64,000 nucleotides of DNA from Prevotella sp. (GCA_016286575.1 JAEETB010000002.1:1-64000), one strand, 5' to 3'. Positions 6,457 through 15,745 are shown, counted from the first letter of the stretch. Notes: generated from the letters alone by a model not told the origin. Translations and numbers: made by a program.

Positions 6457-8935
6457 ATTGTACGGTGATGTCAATGGATTTACTGATCTTCAGCTTTTCA
6501 TCCGTTACTTTCAGTGTAAGCGTGCCAGGTGTTTTCCCACTGCGCACAACGACGACTAATTGGCCGTTGAAGAGTTTCATCGTAGGCTGTTTGAAGGATT
6601 CCAGACTGGTGGCATCACCATTGCAGACGGCCTCGTAAGAGCCTGCGCCAGTGACTTCGAAGGTGAGCTGGTTGTCAGCCTGGGGAATGAGTGTGCCCTC
6701 GGCATCGGTCAGAGAGACGGTGATGAAGGCGAGGTCGTCAACAGTGGTTAGTGGTGAGGGGTGAGTGGTTAGAGATGTGTTCTGAGTCCAGACATCTAAT
6801 TTTAAATTGGCGGGGGTGCCGGCGGTCTTGAGGATTTGTTCGCCAGCGGCGTTGCCGTCAGCGTCATAGACGATGACTTTGAGTTCACCCGGTTCGTATT
6901 TGACGTTGTTCCAACGCAGACGGTAGCGGTCAAGACGGCTGGAGGGATCCTTGGTCATCCGACCCTGACTCTTGCCGTTGACGAAGAGTTCGCCCGAGGG
7001 GTAGTCGGTATAGCAGTAGACAGGTGTCACCTTGCCGATACGGTTCCCCTTGTCCTTCTTAGAGAGTCCCCAACTCCAATGGGGTAGGAGGTGGATGGTA
7101 TGTTCCGCTGTGTTCCAACGGGAGCGGTAGAGATAGTAGCGGTCCTTGGGCAGTCCGGCGAGGTCGCAGATGCCGAAGTAGCTGGAACGAGAGGGCCAGT
7201 ACTCGTCGTAGGGAGTCGGTTCACCGAGATAGTCATAGCCCGTCCACACGAATTCACCGATGACCCAGTCCTTGTCGTCCTGCCATACCCAGTCATCGTC
7301 GGGCAGGTTGCTCCATGAGCAGTATTCCAGATCATAGGAAGAACACTGTCCGTCAGCCTTCTTGATGGCATCGGGGATGTAGTTGGGCGACCACGAGGCG
7401 TATTGTGAGTTGTCCGTCACCTCCACAGGGAACTTATACACACCACGCGAGCTGACCGTTGAGGCTGTCTCTGAACCCAGGAGGAACCCCTGAGGCAGTT
7501 GTTGGATACTGTTCCCGTATTTGTGTACACGGTAGTTAAAGCCTGGTACGTCCATCACCTTGGCGACACCACTCTCAATGGATTTCTCGGCATGGTCGAG
7601 GCCCTGAGTGACAGGTCGGGTGGGGTCGAGGGTGTGACAGGCCTCCTGCAGTTGTTCACTCAGTTGGCGACCTTCAGCACCGCCTTGTTCGGGAATCTCA
7701 TTGCCGATGCTCCACATGATGATGCTCGGATGGTTGCGATTGGCGAGGATGAGGTGTTCGATATCCTGGTACCACCAGTCGCTGAAGAAACGGGCATAGC
7801 CGTTCTTGCACTTGGGATAGACCCACATGTCGAAGCTCTCAGCCATGACCATCATACCCAGAGAGTCACAGATATCCATCTGCATCTGTGAAGGCATATT
7901 ATGAGATGTACGGATGGCGTCGCAACCCATATCCTTCATGGTCTTGATCTGTCGGATAAGGGCAGCCTTGTTGATGGCAGCGCCAAGAGGCCCAAGGTCG
8001 TGGTGCAGACAGACGCCCTTGATCTTACGGGTGACGCCATTGAGTTGGAAACCGCCTTCCTTTGATACCTTGACGGTGCGGATGCCGAACTTCTGTGAGG
8101 TGGCATCGAGCAGTTGACCGTTCTGCATGTACTTGATGTGCGCCTTGTAGAGATAAGGAGACTCAGGCGACCACTGTTGCGGGTTGCTGATCTCGAAGGA
8201 GAGATGGCTCTCGCCGTTATGGTTGATATCCGAGGCGTGTTCATGGCCAACCAACTTGCCGGAAGCATCACGGAGTTCTACTTCGAAGCCCAGTTTGGTA
8301 TCCAATGGACTGCCAGCGCCTACGGTGACGTCGATGATGGCCTTGTTATCATGGATTTCCCGGGTGCGGATGAAAGTCTTCCAGGGATCAATCCAGTTGC
8401 TGCCCGTGGTGATGAGTGTGACGGGACGGTAGATGCCGGCACCGGGATACCAGCGCGAACTCTCCTCGACATTCTGGAGGTCAACCTCCAAGAGATTATC
8501 GCCTGCTTTCATAAAGGGCGTGATATCCACACGGAAGGTGTTGTAACCGTAGGCCCAGTAGCCCGCCTTCTGACCGTTGAGATAGACGGTAGGCTCTGCC
8601 ATCGCACCGTCGAAGAGCAGTTCAGCGTGTTGGCAGTCGGCGGGGATGGTGATGGTGCGCTTGTAGTGGCCCTCACCAATCCAGGGAAGGGCTCCTGAAC
8701 GGCCACTCTTCTCTGTGGCCTCCTTCTCACCATTCTGTTCGATGGCCACCATCTGCAAGTCCCATTTCTTATCGAAAGGACCGGCAATGGCCCAGTCGTG
8801 GGGTACGCTGACGGTCTGCCACGTCTGTTTGTCGTGTGAAAAAAGCCAATTGTCAGTGAGGATGGTCTCCTGACGTGTCTGTGCGAAGACTGAAAGTGCC
8901 ATCGCACAAGAGAGCATAAGTAGTTTGATTCTCAT
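6455..8935 (-). CDS. GH2 beta-galactosidase-like glycoside hydrolase with DUF4982
   Basis: An 826-residue secreted or periplasmic GH2 enzyme with a signal peptide (MRIKLLMLSCAMALSVFAQ). Order: N-terminal sugar-binding jelly roll (VSVPHDWAIAGPF, YLNGQKAGYWAYGYN), Ig-like domain, TIM barrel, DUF4982 (YCYTDYPSGELFVNGKSQG) and a C-terminal Ig-like domain. The acid/base glutamate is in MWSIGNEIPEQG (about 413) and the probable nucleophile in GFLLGSETAST (about 489); GEFVWTGYDYLGEPTPY follows. Such enzymes remove terminal beta-galactosides from glycans. An odd insert, TSLTTHPSPLTT near residue 726, is encoded by a heptamer repeat. It stands alone, with no SusC/SusD pair in view, so the natural substrate is open. 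Confidence 0.9.
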   Translation of the reverse strand: MRIKLLMLSCAMALSVFAQTRQETILTDNWLFSHDKQTWQTVSVPHDWAIAGPFDKKWDLQMVAIEQNGEKEATEKSGRSGALPWIGEGHYKRTITIPADCQHAELLFDGAMAEPTVYLNGQKAGYWAYGYNTFRVDITPFMKAGDNLLEVDLQNVEESSRWYPGAGIYRPVTLITTGSNWIDPWKTFIRTREIHDNKAIIDVTVGAGSPLDTKLGFEVELRDASGKLVGHEHASDINHNGESHLSFEISNPQQWSPESPYLYKAHIKYMQNGQLLDATSQKFGIRTVKVSKEGGFQLNGVTRKIKGVCLHHDLGPLGAAINKAALIRQIKTMKDMGCDAIRTSHNMPSQMQMDICDSLGMMVMAESFDMWVYPKCKNGYARFFSDWWYQDIEHLILANRNHPSIIMWSIGNEIPEQGGAEGRQLSEQLQEACHTLDPTRPVTQGLDHAEKSIESGVAKVMDVPGFNYRVHKYGNSIQQLPQGFLLGSETASTVSSRGVYKFPVEVTDNSQYASWSPNYIPDAIKKADGQCSSYDLEYCSWSNLPDDDWVWQDDKDWVIGEFVWTGYDYLGEPTPYDEYWPSRSSYFGICDLAGLPKDRYYLYRSRWNTAEHTIHLLPHWSWGLSKKDKGNRIGKVTPVYCYTDYPSGELFVNGKSQGRMTKDPSSRLDRYRLRWNNVKYEPGELKVIVYDADGNAAGEQILKTAGTPANLKLDVWTQNTSLTTHPSPLTTVDDLAFITVSLTDAEGTLIPQADNQLTFEVTGAGSYEAVCNGDATSLESFKQPTMKLFNGQLVVVVRSGKTPGTLTLKVTDEKLKISKSIDITVQ
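6742..6777 (-). repeat. In-frame heptamer repeat inside the beta-galactosidase gene
   Basis: On the coding strand the tract reads as 7-nt units TAACCAC, TCACCCC, TCACCAC, TAACCAC. It encodes SLTTHPSPLTT in the linker between DUF4982 and the last domain. The period equals that of the tracts at 445-480 and in ilvD, though the unit sequence differs. Confidence 0.75.
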
Positions 8936-8962
8936 TATAAAACTTGTTTTAGTGACTATTTT

Positions 8963-9028
8963 GCTGCAAAATTACGAAAATATTTCGAAATAGTTGGCTA
9001 TTTGACGAATTTAGTTTAATTTTGCAGC
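8963..9028. promoter_or_regulatory. Divergent promoter region with mirrored TAATTTTG boxes
   Basis: The gap between the beta-galactosidase start and ilvD holds a perfect 12-bp inverted repeat, GCTGCAAAATTA (8963-8974) and TAATTTTGCAGC (9017-9028). Each arm contains a TAATTTTG box matching the -7 consensus TAnnTTTG, one facing each gene. A weak TTGG at 8994-8997 lies 19 bp upstream of the ilvD-facing box. The repeat may also be an operator; that is inference. Confidence 0.6.
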
Positions 9029-9057
9029 TAAATTTCGAAATTTAAATACTTTATGAT

Positions 9058-10908
9058 ATGAAGCATCAGTTGAGAAGTGCAGTCTGCACCGAAGGCCGTC
9101 GAATGGCTGGCGCCCGTGCCCTGTGGGTGGCTACAGGTATGAAACATGAGCAGTTTGGTAAGCCGATTATTGCGGTGGTCAACTCGTTTACCCAGTTTGT
9201 ACCTGGTCATACTCATTTGCACGAGATTGGTCAGATTGTCCGTGAAGAGATTGAGAAGATGGGCTGTTATGCCGCTGAGTTCAATACCATCGCCATTGAC
9301 GACGGTATTGCGATGGGGCATGACGGTATGTTGTATTCGTTACCCTCACGCGACATCATTGCCGACAGCGTAGAGTATATGGTCAATGCCCATAAGGCTG
9401 ATGCGATGATCTGTATCTCCAACTGCGATAAGGTGACGCCAGGAATGCTGATGGCTTCTATGCGACTGAATATCCCGACGGTCTTCTGTTCGGGCGGTCC
9501 GATGGAGGCAGGCAAGTGGCGCGGTGAGAATGCCGACCTGATCACGGCGATGATCAAAGGAGGTGACCCCACGGTGAGCGATGAGGAACTGGCAGAGATC
9601 GAACAGTGTGCCTGTCCTGGCTGTGGTGCCTGCTCAGGTATGTTCACAGCCAATTCGATGAACTCTCTGACGGAGGCCATCGGTCTGTCATTGCCTGGCA
9701 ACGGTAGTATCTTGGCCACCCATAAGAACCGAATCCAACTGTTCCGCGATGCTGCCAAGCTCATCGTGAAGAACGCGCTGAAATACTACGAGGAGGGTGA
9801 CGAGAGCGTCTTGCCCCGTAGCATTGCGACCCGTGATGCCTTCCTTAACGCCATGACCCTCGACATCGCCATGGGTGCTTCTACGAACACCGTTTTGCAT
9901 CTGTTGGCTGTGGCGCAGGAGGCAGAGGTAGACTTCAATATGAAGGATATCGACGCCTTGAGCCGTAAGGTGCCCTTCCTCTGCAAGCTCGCCCCCAACT
10001 GGCAGAAGTACTCCATTCAGGAGGAGAACCGTGCCGGTGGTATCCTTGGTATCATGGGTGAACTTGCCAAGGGCGGTCTGCTGAATCTCGACTGCAAGCG
10101 CGTGAATGGTGCTACTCTTGGAGAAGACATTGTCAAATACAGCATAGTGGGATTGGAATGGGCAGACGGTAAAATCGTAAATGGTAAATCAGTAAATCGT
10201 AAATCAATTGATCCCGAGGCAGAGCGCATCTATCGCAGTGCCCCTGGTGGTAAGTTCTCTACGGTGATGGGTTCTCAGGATGCCCAGTGGGAGACACTTG
10301 ATACCGACCGTGAGAACGGTTGTATCCGTGATATCGACCATGCCTACACCAAGGATGGCGGTATGGCCGTACTCTTCGGTAATATCGCACAGGACGGTTG
10401 TGTTGTGAAGACGGCTGGTGTTGATGAGTCGCTTTGGCATTTCGAGGGCCCGGCCGTAGTCTTTGATTCACAGGAAGATGCCTGCGAGGGCATCCTGGGT
10501 GGAAAGGTGAAGAGCGGCGACTGTGTGGTCATCACCCACGAAGGTCCGAAGGGCGGTCCTGGTATGCAGGAGATGCTCTATCCCACAAGCTACATCAAGT
10601 CGATGCACCTCGGTAAGGAGTGTGCGTTGATTACTGACGGACGTTTCTCGGGCGGAACCAGCGGTCTGTCGATTGGACATATCTCACCTGAGGCTGCCAA
10701 TGGTGGCAACATCGGTAAGATCAAGGATGGCGATATCATCGTCATCGACATCCCCTCGCGCTCTATCAATGTAAAATTGAGCGATGAGGAGCTTGCAGCC
10801 AGACCTCAGCAGCCGCTGAAGCGCAACCGCGTGGTCAGCAAGGCGCTCCGTGCATATGCCCAGAGCGTATCCTCTGCCGACAAAGGTGGCATCAGATTGA
10901 TTGATTAA
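9058..10908 (+). CDS. ilvD: Dihydroxy-acid dehydratase IlvD
   Basis: A 616-residue iron-sulfur dehydratase of valine and isoleucine biosynthesis, converting 2,3-dihydroxy acids to 2-oxoacids. Cluster-binding cysteines are seen in [10 protein letters not shown] (about C123) and [11 protein letters not shown] (about C192). Other signatures are [27 protein letters not shown] and [17 protein letters not shown]. Near residues 371-384 an extra stretch, [15 protein letters not shown], encoded by a heptamer repeat, interrupts the segment before [14 protein letters not shown] recall the E. coli enzyme lacking about 15-18 residues here. The gene heads ilvD-ilvB-ilvN. ilvC, often nearby in Bacteroidales, is absent from the window. 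Confidence 0.96.
   Translation: MKHQLRSAVCTEGRRMAGARALWVATGMKHEQFGKPIIAVVNSFTQFVPGHTHLHEIGQIVREEIEKMGCYAAEFNTIAIDDGIAMGHDGMLYSLPSRDIIADSVEYMVNAHKADAMICISNCDKVTPGMLMASMRLNIPTVFCSGGPMEAGKWRGENADLITAMIKGGDPTVSDEELAEIEQCACPGCGACSGMFTANSMNSLTEAIGLSLPGNGSILATHKNRIQLFRDAAKLIVKNALKYYEEGDESVLPRSIATRDAFLNAMTLDIAMGASTNTVLHLLAVAQEAEVDFNMKDIDALSRKVPFLCKLAPNWQKYSIQEENRAGGILGIMGELAKGGLLNLDCKRVNGATLGEDIVKYSIVGLEWADGKIVNGKSVNRKSIDPEAERIYRSAPGGKFSTVMGSQDAQWETLDTDRENGCIRDIDHAYTKDGGMAVLFGNIAQDGCVVKTAGVDESLWHFEGPAVVFDSQEDACEGILGGKVKSGDCVVITHEGPKGGPGMQEMLYPTSYIKSMHLGKECALITDGRFSGGTSGLSIGHISPEAANGGNIGKIKDGDIIVIDIPSRSINVKLSDEELAARPQQPLKRNRVVSKALRAYAQSVSSADKGGIRLID
10172..10208 (+). repeat. Heptamer repeat embedded in the ilvD coding sequence
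   Basis: Five units, AAATCGT, AAATGGT, AAATCAGT (8 nt), AAATCGT and AAATCAA, encode a Lys/Asn/Ser-rich insert in IlvD. The 17-mer GTAAATCGTAAATCAAT is identical to the last part of the intergenic tract at 464-480. Confidence 0.85.
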
Positions 10909-10913
10909 TTTAA

Positions 10914-10990
10914 GGCACGGATTCCACGGATTAACACTGCCTTATCTGTGTATGGAATAAAAAGCCGTGAAAATCCGTGAAATCCGTGCC
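10914..10990. repeat. GGCAC-ended intergenic inverted repeat, copy 2
   Basis: It opens GGCACGGATTCCACGGATT and closes AAATCCGTGAAATCCGTGCC, which pair as inverted repeats. It occupies the ilvD-ilvB gap and shares its termini with the element at 2002-2093. A transcript would fold into a long hairpin that could tune ilvB expression relative to ilvD. Confidence 0.7.
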
Positions 10991-11001
10991 AATAAATATA
11001 A

Positions 11002-12714
11002 ATGAGAATGAGAGATAGAATAACAGGATCGAAGGCGCTGATGCGGGCATTGCAGGCTGAGGGGGTAAAGACCATTTTTGGATACCCCGGCGGATCGATT
11101 ATGCCCGTCTATGATGCCCTTTTTGATTATACACGAGGAGAGAAGAAATGTTTCGACCACATTCTGGTGCGTCACGAACAGGCAGCGACCCATGCCGCAG
11201 AAGGCTATGCCCGCGTCTCGGGTGAGGTCGGTGTGGCCTTGGTGACCAGTGGTCCTGGTGTGACGAACACATTGACGGGTATTGCCGATGCGATGCTCGA
11301 CTCCACACCGATTGTCGTGATTGCCGGTCAGGTGCCCATCTCGGCCCTGGGAACCGATGCCTTCCAGGAGGTAGACCTCGTGGGTGTGGCCCAACCTATC
11401 TCGAAGTGGAGTTACCAGATCCGTCATGCCGAGGATGTAGCCTGGGCCGTGAGTCGTGCGTTCTATATTGCCCGTACCGGTCGTCCGGGGCCTGTAGTCC
11501 TCGACTTCGCTAAGAATGCACAGGTCGAGGAGATTGACTGGGAACCGATGAAGGTGAACTTCGTGAGATCTTATGTCCCTTATCCGAAACTCGACGAGAA
11601 GGCCGTCCGTGAGGCTGCTGATCTCATCAACAATGCCAAGAAGCCCTTGGCACTGGTAGGGCAGGGTGTCGAACTCGGTAATGCCCAGAAAGAACTGAAA
11701 ACTTTCCTCGAGAAGGCTGATATCCCTGCTGGTCGTACGATGCTCGGACTGTCGGCACTGCCCTCGAACCATCCTTTGAACGTCGGTATGCTCGGTATGC
11801 ATGGCAACTACGCCGTGAACCTGAAAGAACAGGAGTGCGACGTACTCATCGCCATCGGTATGCGTTTCAGTGACCGTGTGACCGGTAATCTGAAGACCTA
11901 TGCCAAGCAGGCGAAGATTATCCACCTCGACATCGACCGCAGTGAGATAGACAAGAACGTGAAGACCGACGTGGCTGTGGTGGCCGACTGTAAGGAGTCG
12001 TTGCCCGCCATTACCGCTCTGTTGAAGGAGAATGGTCATCAAGGTTGGCGCGATTCGTTCAGAGAGCTCGACAAGAAAGAGCGTCAGAAGGTGATCGAGC
12101 CTGCCATCCATCCGAAGAAAGGACCGCTGTTGATGGGAGAGGTCGTGAACACCGTGGCCGAACAAAGTCCCGACGATACGATCCTCGTTACCGACGTGGG
12201 TCAGAACCAGCTCTTTGCCACCCGTTATTTTAAGTACCACCACCAGCGTAGTATCTGTACCAGTGGTGGTCTGGGAACGATGGGTTACGGTATGCCTGCT
12301 GCCATCGGTGCCACCTTTGCTGCCCCCGAACGTATGGTCTGCTGTTTTATGGGTGATGGCGGATTCCAGATGTGCATCGAGGAACTCGGCACCATCATGG
12401 AACAGAAGGCACCCGTAAAGATGATTCTGATGAATAACCACTATCTCGGCAATGTGCGTCAGTGGCAGGATATGTTCTGGCTGCGCCGCAAGTCGTTCAC
12501 GAAGATGATGAATCCCGACTACTCACATATTGCCAAAGGATATGGTATACCCTATGAGGCTGTCATTGAGCGTCAGGATCTGGCTGCCGCCGTTGAGAAG
12601 ATGCTCAAGACCGATGGTCCGTATATTCTGGAGTGTGCGATCCTGGAGGAGGATAATGTATTGCCGATGACGCCTCCGGGAATGAATGTTGATGATATGA
12701 AGTTGGAGATTTGA
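11002..12714 (+). CDS. ilvB: Acetolactate synthase, large (catalytic) subunit
   Basis: A 570-residue TPP-dependent acetohydroxyacid synthase that condenses pyruvate with pyruvate or 2-oxobutyrate, the first shared step of branched-chain amino acid synthesis. The catalytic glutamate lies in LVRHEQAATHAAEGYAR (about E59). The central FAD/nucleotide-binding domain is followed by the TPP motif GDGGFQMCIEELGTI ending in MNNHYLGNVRQWQ (about residues 449-490). The start at 11002 gives MRMRDRITGSKALMRAL, matching family N-termini. The gene lies 11 bp after the inverted-repeat element and 2 bp before ilvN. All domains are complete. Confidence 0.96.
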   Translation: MRMRDRITGSKALMRALQAEGVKTIFGYPGGSIMPVYDALFDYTRGEKKCFDHILVRHEQAATHAAEGYARVSGEVGVALVTSGPGVTNTLTGIADAMLDSTPIVVIAGQVPISALGTDAFQEVDLVGVAQPISKWSYQIRHAEDVAWAVSRAFYIARTGRPGPVVLDFAKNAQVEEIDWEPMKVNFVRSYVPYPKLDEKAVREAADLINNAKKPLALVGQGVELGNAQKELKTFLEKADIPAGRTMLGLSALPSNHPLNVGMLGMHGNYAVNLKEQECDVLIAIGMRFSDRVTGNLKTYAKQAKIIHLDIDRSEIDKNVKTDVAVVADCKESLPAITALLKENGHQGWRDSFRELDKKERQKVIEPAIHPKKGPLLMGEVVNTVAEQSPDDTILVTDVGQNQLFATRYFKYHHQRSICTSGGLGTMGYGMPAAIGATFAAPERMVCCFMGDGGFQMCIEELGTIMEQKAPVKMILMNNHYLGNVRQWQDMFWLRRKSFTKMMNPDYSHIAKGYGIPYEAVIERQDLAAAVEKMLKTDGPYILECAILEEDNVLPMTPPGMNVDDMKLEI

Positions 12715-12716
12715 TT

Positions 12717-13253
12717 ATGGAGAAGAAACTATATACATTGTTGGTGTATTCAGAGAACGTAGCCGGTATTCTGAATCAGGTGACGGCAGTGTTTACGCGT
12801 CGTCAGGTGAATATCGAGAGTCTGAACGTGTCTGCCTCCAGCATCCCTGGTGTACATAAGTATACCATCACCGCCTGGAGCGACGAAGACCAGATTATCA
12901 AGATTGCTCGTCAGATTGAGAAGAAGATCGATGTCATCAAGGCCAACTATTTCACTGACGACCAGTTGTTTATCCGTGAGTCTGGCCTCTATAAGCTTGC
13001 CACTCCGATGGTTTTGGAGAACTCAGAGATTTCGCGTACCATCCGCCGTTTTGATGCCCAGATTATTGAGGTGAACCCCACCTATACCATCGTGATGAAG
13101 CACGGTGTTACCGAGGACATCATCTCCCTCTTCCGTGCCCTCGATACCTTCGGTTGTGTACTTCAGTACACCCGCTCTGGCCGCATCGCCGTTACCCGTG
13201 GCATGCAAGAGCAAGTCAGCGAGTTCCTCGAAGAACGCGAGCAGCATGGATAA
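12717..13253 (+). CDS. ilvN: Acetolactate synthase, small (regulatory) subunit
   Basis: A 178-residue regulatory subunit with an N-terminal ACT domain (YTLLVYSENVAGILNQVTAVF, then NIESLNVSASSIPGVHKYTI) that normally senses valine, and a C-terminal ALS_ss_C-like region. The ATG at 12717, 2 bp after the ilvB stop, is preferred over the TTG at 12711, which overlaps ilvB. It ends the visible ilv operon. The next gene is convergent and a hairpin separates them. The long form (about 180 residues) is closer to IlvH-type subunits. Confidence 0.93.
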   Translation: MEKKLYTLLVYSENVAGILNQVTAVFTRRQVNIESLNVSASSIPGVHKYTITAWSDEDQIIKIARQIEKKIDVIKANYFTDDQLFIRESGLYKLATPMVLENSEISRTIRRFDAQIIEVNPTYTIVMKHGVTEDIISLFRALDTFGCVLQYTRSGRIAVTRGMQEQVSEFLEEREQHG

Positions 13254-13275
13254 ATGAAAAACTCCCACAAAATAA

Positions 13276-13299
13276 AAGCCCCGCCAACCGGCGGGGCTT
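13276..13299 (-). terminator. Terminator hairpin of the first LruC gene
   Basis: A perfect 10-bp stem, AAGCCCCGCC and GGCGGGGCTT, with a 4-nt loop. On the minus strand it is followed by TTATTTT, so it fits termination of the LruC gene. On the plus strand there is no T-run, but it may still end ilvN transcription. It is related to the hairpins at 15372 and 16677. Confidence 0.8.
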
Positions 13300-13304
13300 C
13301 ATTA

Positions 13305-15209
13305 TTAGTAAACCTTTCCTGTAACAGGTTTTGTATACCAGTCGGTGGACGTCACAGAACTCTGTCCCCAGTTGTTAAATTCCGAATAGGCCTCCTTGAT
13401 ACAAGTTTTCTCCAAAGGATATTTGAAGTCGTTAGGAATCATGATACCATGTGGATCCTCACCCGTTCTCGACAAGTAAATCTCAGTCTTTGTTGTAGCG
13501 TCATAGAGATATGGTGCTGTCGTTGGATCAATGAGACTGAACGATTTTTCAACTTGCTTAGTCACTTTGTATGGCGAAGCTGTTTGGCCACCCTTCTGAG
13601 TGTTGATAAATACCTTCGTATCAGAAGAATTAGTTAAGAGCTTATGCACCTCATTATTATCAATGCCAATACCCTTGATGTAGATTTCATCGTAAGCACC
13701 ACAGGCTGTGACATAGTATTCTACAGTGGTCTCGCTCTTTCTGACAGCCTTGATGACCACGTCGTTCAAATCGTAGTCGCCCACAGGGGTATCCTCAAAG
13801 CAATAAGTATAGTTCTTGTATTCCGGATCAACAGGAACGAAGGGAATTTCGATGCCACCCTCAACGTCAATAATGATGTCGTTGAAATCAGCGTCAGTGC
13901 CCGACTCCCAGCACATAAGCTTCCTGCCATTCAGTGTCAGCCATGCTACACGAGGCCCATCGGTATCCAGTTTGGAGCTACTGAAATTTAATACAGGGTC
14001 ATTGTTGATGTCATTATTCAAACGACCGTCTCCGTAAAGTTCTCCCTGCTTTCTTATTTTTTTAACAGGGTCTCCTGGTTTGGTTTCCTCAAACTCGGTG
14101 TTGGCACGAACCATGAAACCAATGCTTAAGCCCTTGGGGAAAGTGAAACTTCCTTCTGTGCCGATAGCAGGAGTCTTCGAATCACCAAAATACATAAGTG
14201 CATAGGCGGCAGTTCTCCTGATGATATTGTCTTCACTATCCGTATAATACTCGTTGAATGGGAACGCTTTGTATTTAGGCAGACTCTGCAGGAATGCCAC
14301 CGGATTACTCTGATACTCAGGGGCATTTGTGTCAAAATAATAGTAATACAGGTCGGAGTTGTATATTTCGTTTCCGTATTTTGAACCAGAGTCCCACTTG
14401 AAGGCCGGCATCACAATAATCGGTTTGTCTCCTGTTGTGATGGGATATACCTTGTCATTATATAGACCGCTACTCTTTACTTTTTGCAGATTCCGCTGCT
14501 TGTTCTGGAAATATGAAAGTACCATCGAATTAAAGGCGGTTTTCATTCCCTCAGAATAGTTGGGAACTGTCATTTTCTGGGCAGTATAACTATCCAACTC
14601 ATAAAGCATTTCACCCGGAACCCAACCTCTTGTATTAGCATATGATTCGATAGACTTTCCAATAGTGAACGTGCCATTTGGTAATGTGTAGGGCGTTTCT
14701 TCCACATCGTCACCTTCGCCTCTGGTTTTGGCAACATTGTTTAATGATACGGTTTCGCCTTCTACCTTTGCTAATTGATAATTAGTATCGGAGATGAAGG
14801 CTACAAACAGTCCATTGTTGACTTTGGGCGCGTCATACGTCAAGGTGATTGAACTCCGGCCATCCACTTCTGCCGCATTCAGGACTTCCATTGATGTATA
14901 TGGTTCACCATCCTCATCAACATGTTCTAAATACACCAAAACTTGTACAGTCTTGATGGAAGAGTTCACTAGAATAGTCACCTTACCATTAACTGTTGTA
15001 CACCAGTCGTGGTTGGGGTCGAAGGTGGTACCGAATACTTTCTGTACATTGGCATTGATGTCCTCTTGTGTGATAACCTTATCCTCAGTAGGAGTCACAG
15101 GAGTGACCGGCTCCACTTTCGTGGGATCATACAAATCTGTCGATTTTGTGCAGCTGGCCAATACTAAAAGGCCGATGGCTGCAAAAGTTGTTATCCTTTT
15201 CATATACAT
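13305..15209 (-). CDS. LruC/DUF4842-domain surface lipoprotein, copy 1
   Basis: A 634-residue lipoprotein with lipobox LLVLASC followed by KSTDLYDP. The C-terminal half carries two Asp-rich motifs: WESGTDADFNDIIIDVEGG (DUF4114-like) and YCFEDTPVGDYDLNDVVIKAVR (LruC/DUF4842-like). The DxDxND pattern suggests calcium binding. LruC proteins are outer-surface lipoproteins of largely unknown function, frequent in Bacteroidales surface-structure loci. The N-terminal region, about residues 50-330, has no recognised domain. It is a paralogue of the gene at 16712-18610, with matching layout throughout. A TAACTTTG box lies about 40 bp upstream. Confidence 0.75.
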   Translation of the reverse strand: MYMKRITTFAAIGLLVLASCTKSTDLYDPTKVEPVTPVTPTEDKVITQEDINANVQKVFGTTFDPNHDWCTTVNGKVTILVNSSIKTVQVLVYLEHVDEDGEPYTSMEVLNAAEVDGRSSITLTYDAPKVNNGLFVAFISDTNYQLAKVEGETVSLNNVAKTRGEGDDVEETPYTLPNGTFTIGKSIESYANTRGWVPGEMLYELDSYTAQKMTVPNYSEGMKTAFNSMVLSYFQNKQRNLQKVKSSGLYNDKVYPITTGDKPIIVMPAFKWDSGSKYGNEIYNSDLYYYYFDTNAPEYQSNPVAFLQSLPKYKAFPFNEYYTDSEDNIIRRTAAYALMYFGDSKTPAIGTEGSFTFPKGLSIGFMVRANTEFEETKPGDPVKKIRKQGELYGDGRLNNDINNDPVLNFSSSKLDTDGPRVAWLTLNGRKLMCWESGTDADFNDIIIDVEGGIEIPFVPVDPEYKNYTYCFEDTPVGDYDLNDVVIKAVRKSETTVEYYVTACGAYDEIYIKGIGIDNNEVHKLLTNSSDTKVFINTQKGGQTASPYKVTKQVEKSFSLIDPTTAPYLYDATTKTEIYLSRTGEDPHGIMIPNDFKYPLEKTCIKEAYSEFNNWGQSSVTSTDWYTKPVTGKVY

Positions 15210-15249
15210 TTTTGTGTTTATGTTGATAATTTAGTTTTTTTTGAATATG

Positions 15250-15257
15250 CAAAGTTA
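15250..15257 (-). promoter_or_regulatory. -7 box for LruC copy 1
   Basis: CAAAGTTA on the plus strand reads TAACTTTG on the minus strand, matching TAnnTTTG, about 40 bp upstream of the first ATG. No clear TTTG was seen at -33. Confidence 0.5.
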
Positions 15258-15360
15258 CGAATAGACACGTGATTCTTACATATAATTGATAAATAATTAA
15301 GTAATATTAACAGAATAATGCCAAATGTATGTCATTTTGTTGGGCGACTCGGTGTCGGGA

Positions 15361-15745
15361 CCTCTCAAAATAAAAATCCCCGCCAATCGGCGGGGATTTT
15401 TAATTATTACTCGTAAACCTTTCCAGAAACAGGTTTCTTATACCAGTCGGTGGAGGTGACAGAACTCTGTCCCCAGTTGTTGAACTCCAGATAGGCGTCC
15501 TTGATGCAGACTTTCTCCAATGGATATTTGAAGTCGTTAGGAATCATAATACCATGAGGATCCTCACCTCTTTTCGACAATTCAATCTTTAAATTGTTTG
15601 TCGCATCGTTGATATAAGGTGCTGTATTAGGATCAGCGATGCTAAAGGTCTTATCCACAGTCTTAGTCACTGTATATGCTGGATAAGTTGTGCCGCCCTT
15701 TTCGGTGTTAATGAATGTCTTGGTGTCTGTTACTCCGAAGAGACT
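15361..15745. repeat. Direct repeat (about 385 bp), copy A
   Basis: This stretch matches 16666-17050 at a constant offset of 1305 bp, with no gaps and about ten differences counted by eye. It starts at CCTCTCAAAATAAAAATCC and stops after CCGAAGAGACT. It includes the terminator hairpin and the 3' end of an LruC gene. The two copies bracket the DUF6266-like gene. Confidence 0.9.
15372..15401. terminator. Terminator hairpin of the truncated LruC copy
   Basis: A perfect 13-bp stem, AAAAATCCCCGCC with GGCGGGGATTTTT, and loop AATC. The A-run and T-run make it bidirectional. It is nearly identical to the hairpin at 16677-16706. Confidence 0.88.

Noticed and set aside
8936-9057. Leader peptide, attenuator or riboswitch before the ilv genes
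   Set aside because: No run of branched-chain codons, hairpin-plus-T-run or riboswitch-like core was visible upstream of ilvD; only the mirrored promoter boxes.
10942-12441. Minus-strand ORF of 499 aa
   Set aside because: It lies opposite ilvB, which has full family motifs; the antisense protein is His/Thr-rich with no recognisable domain. A shadow frame.
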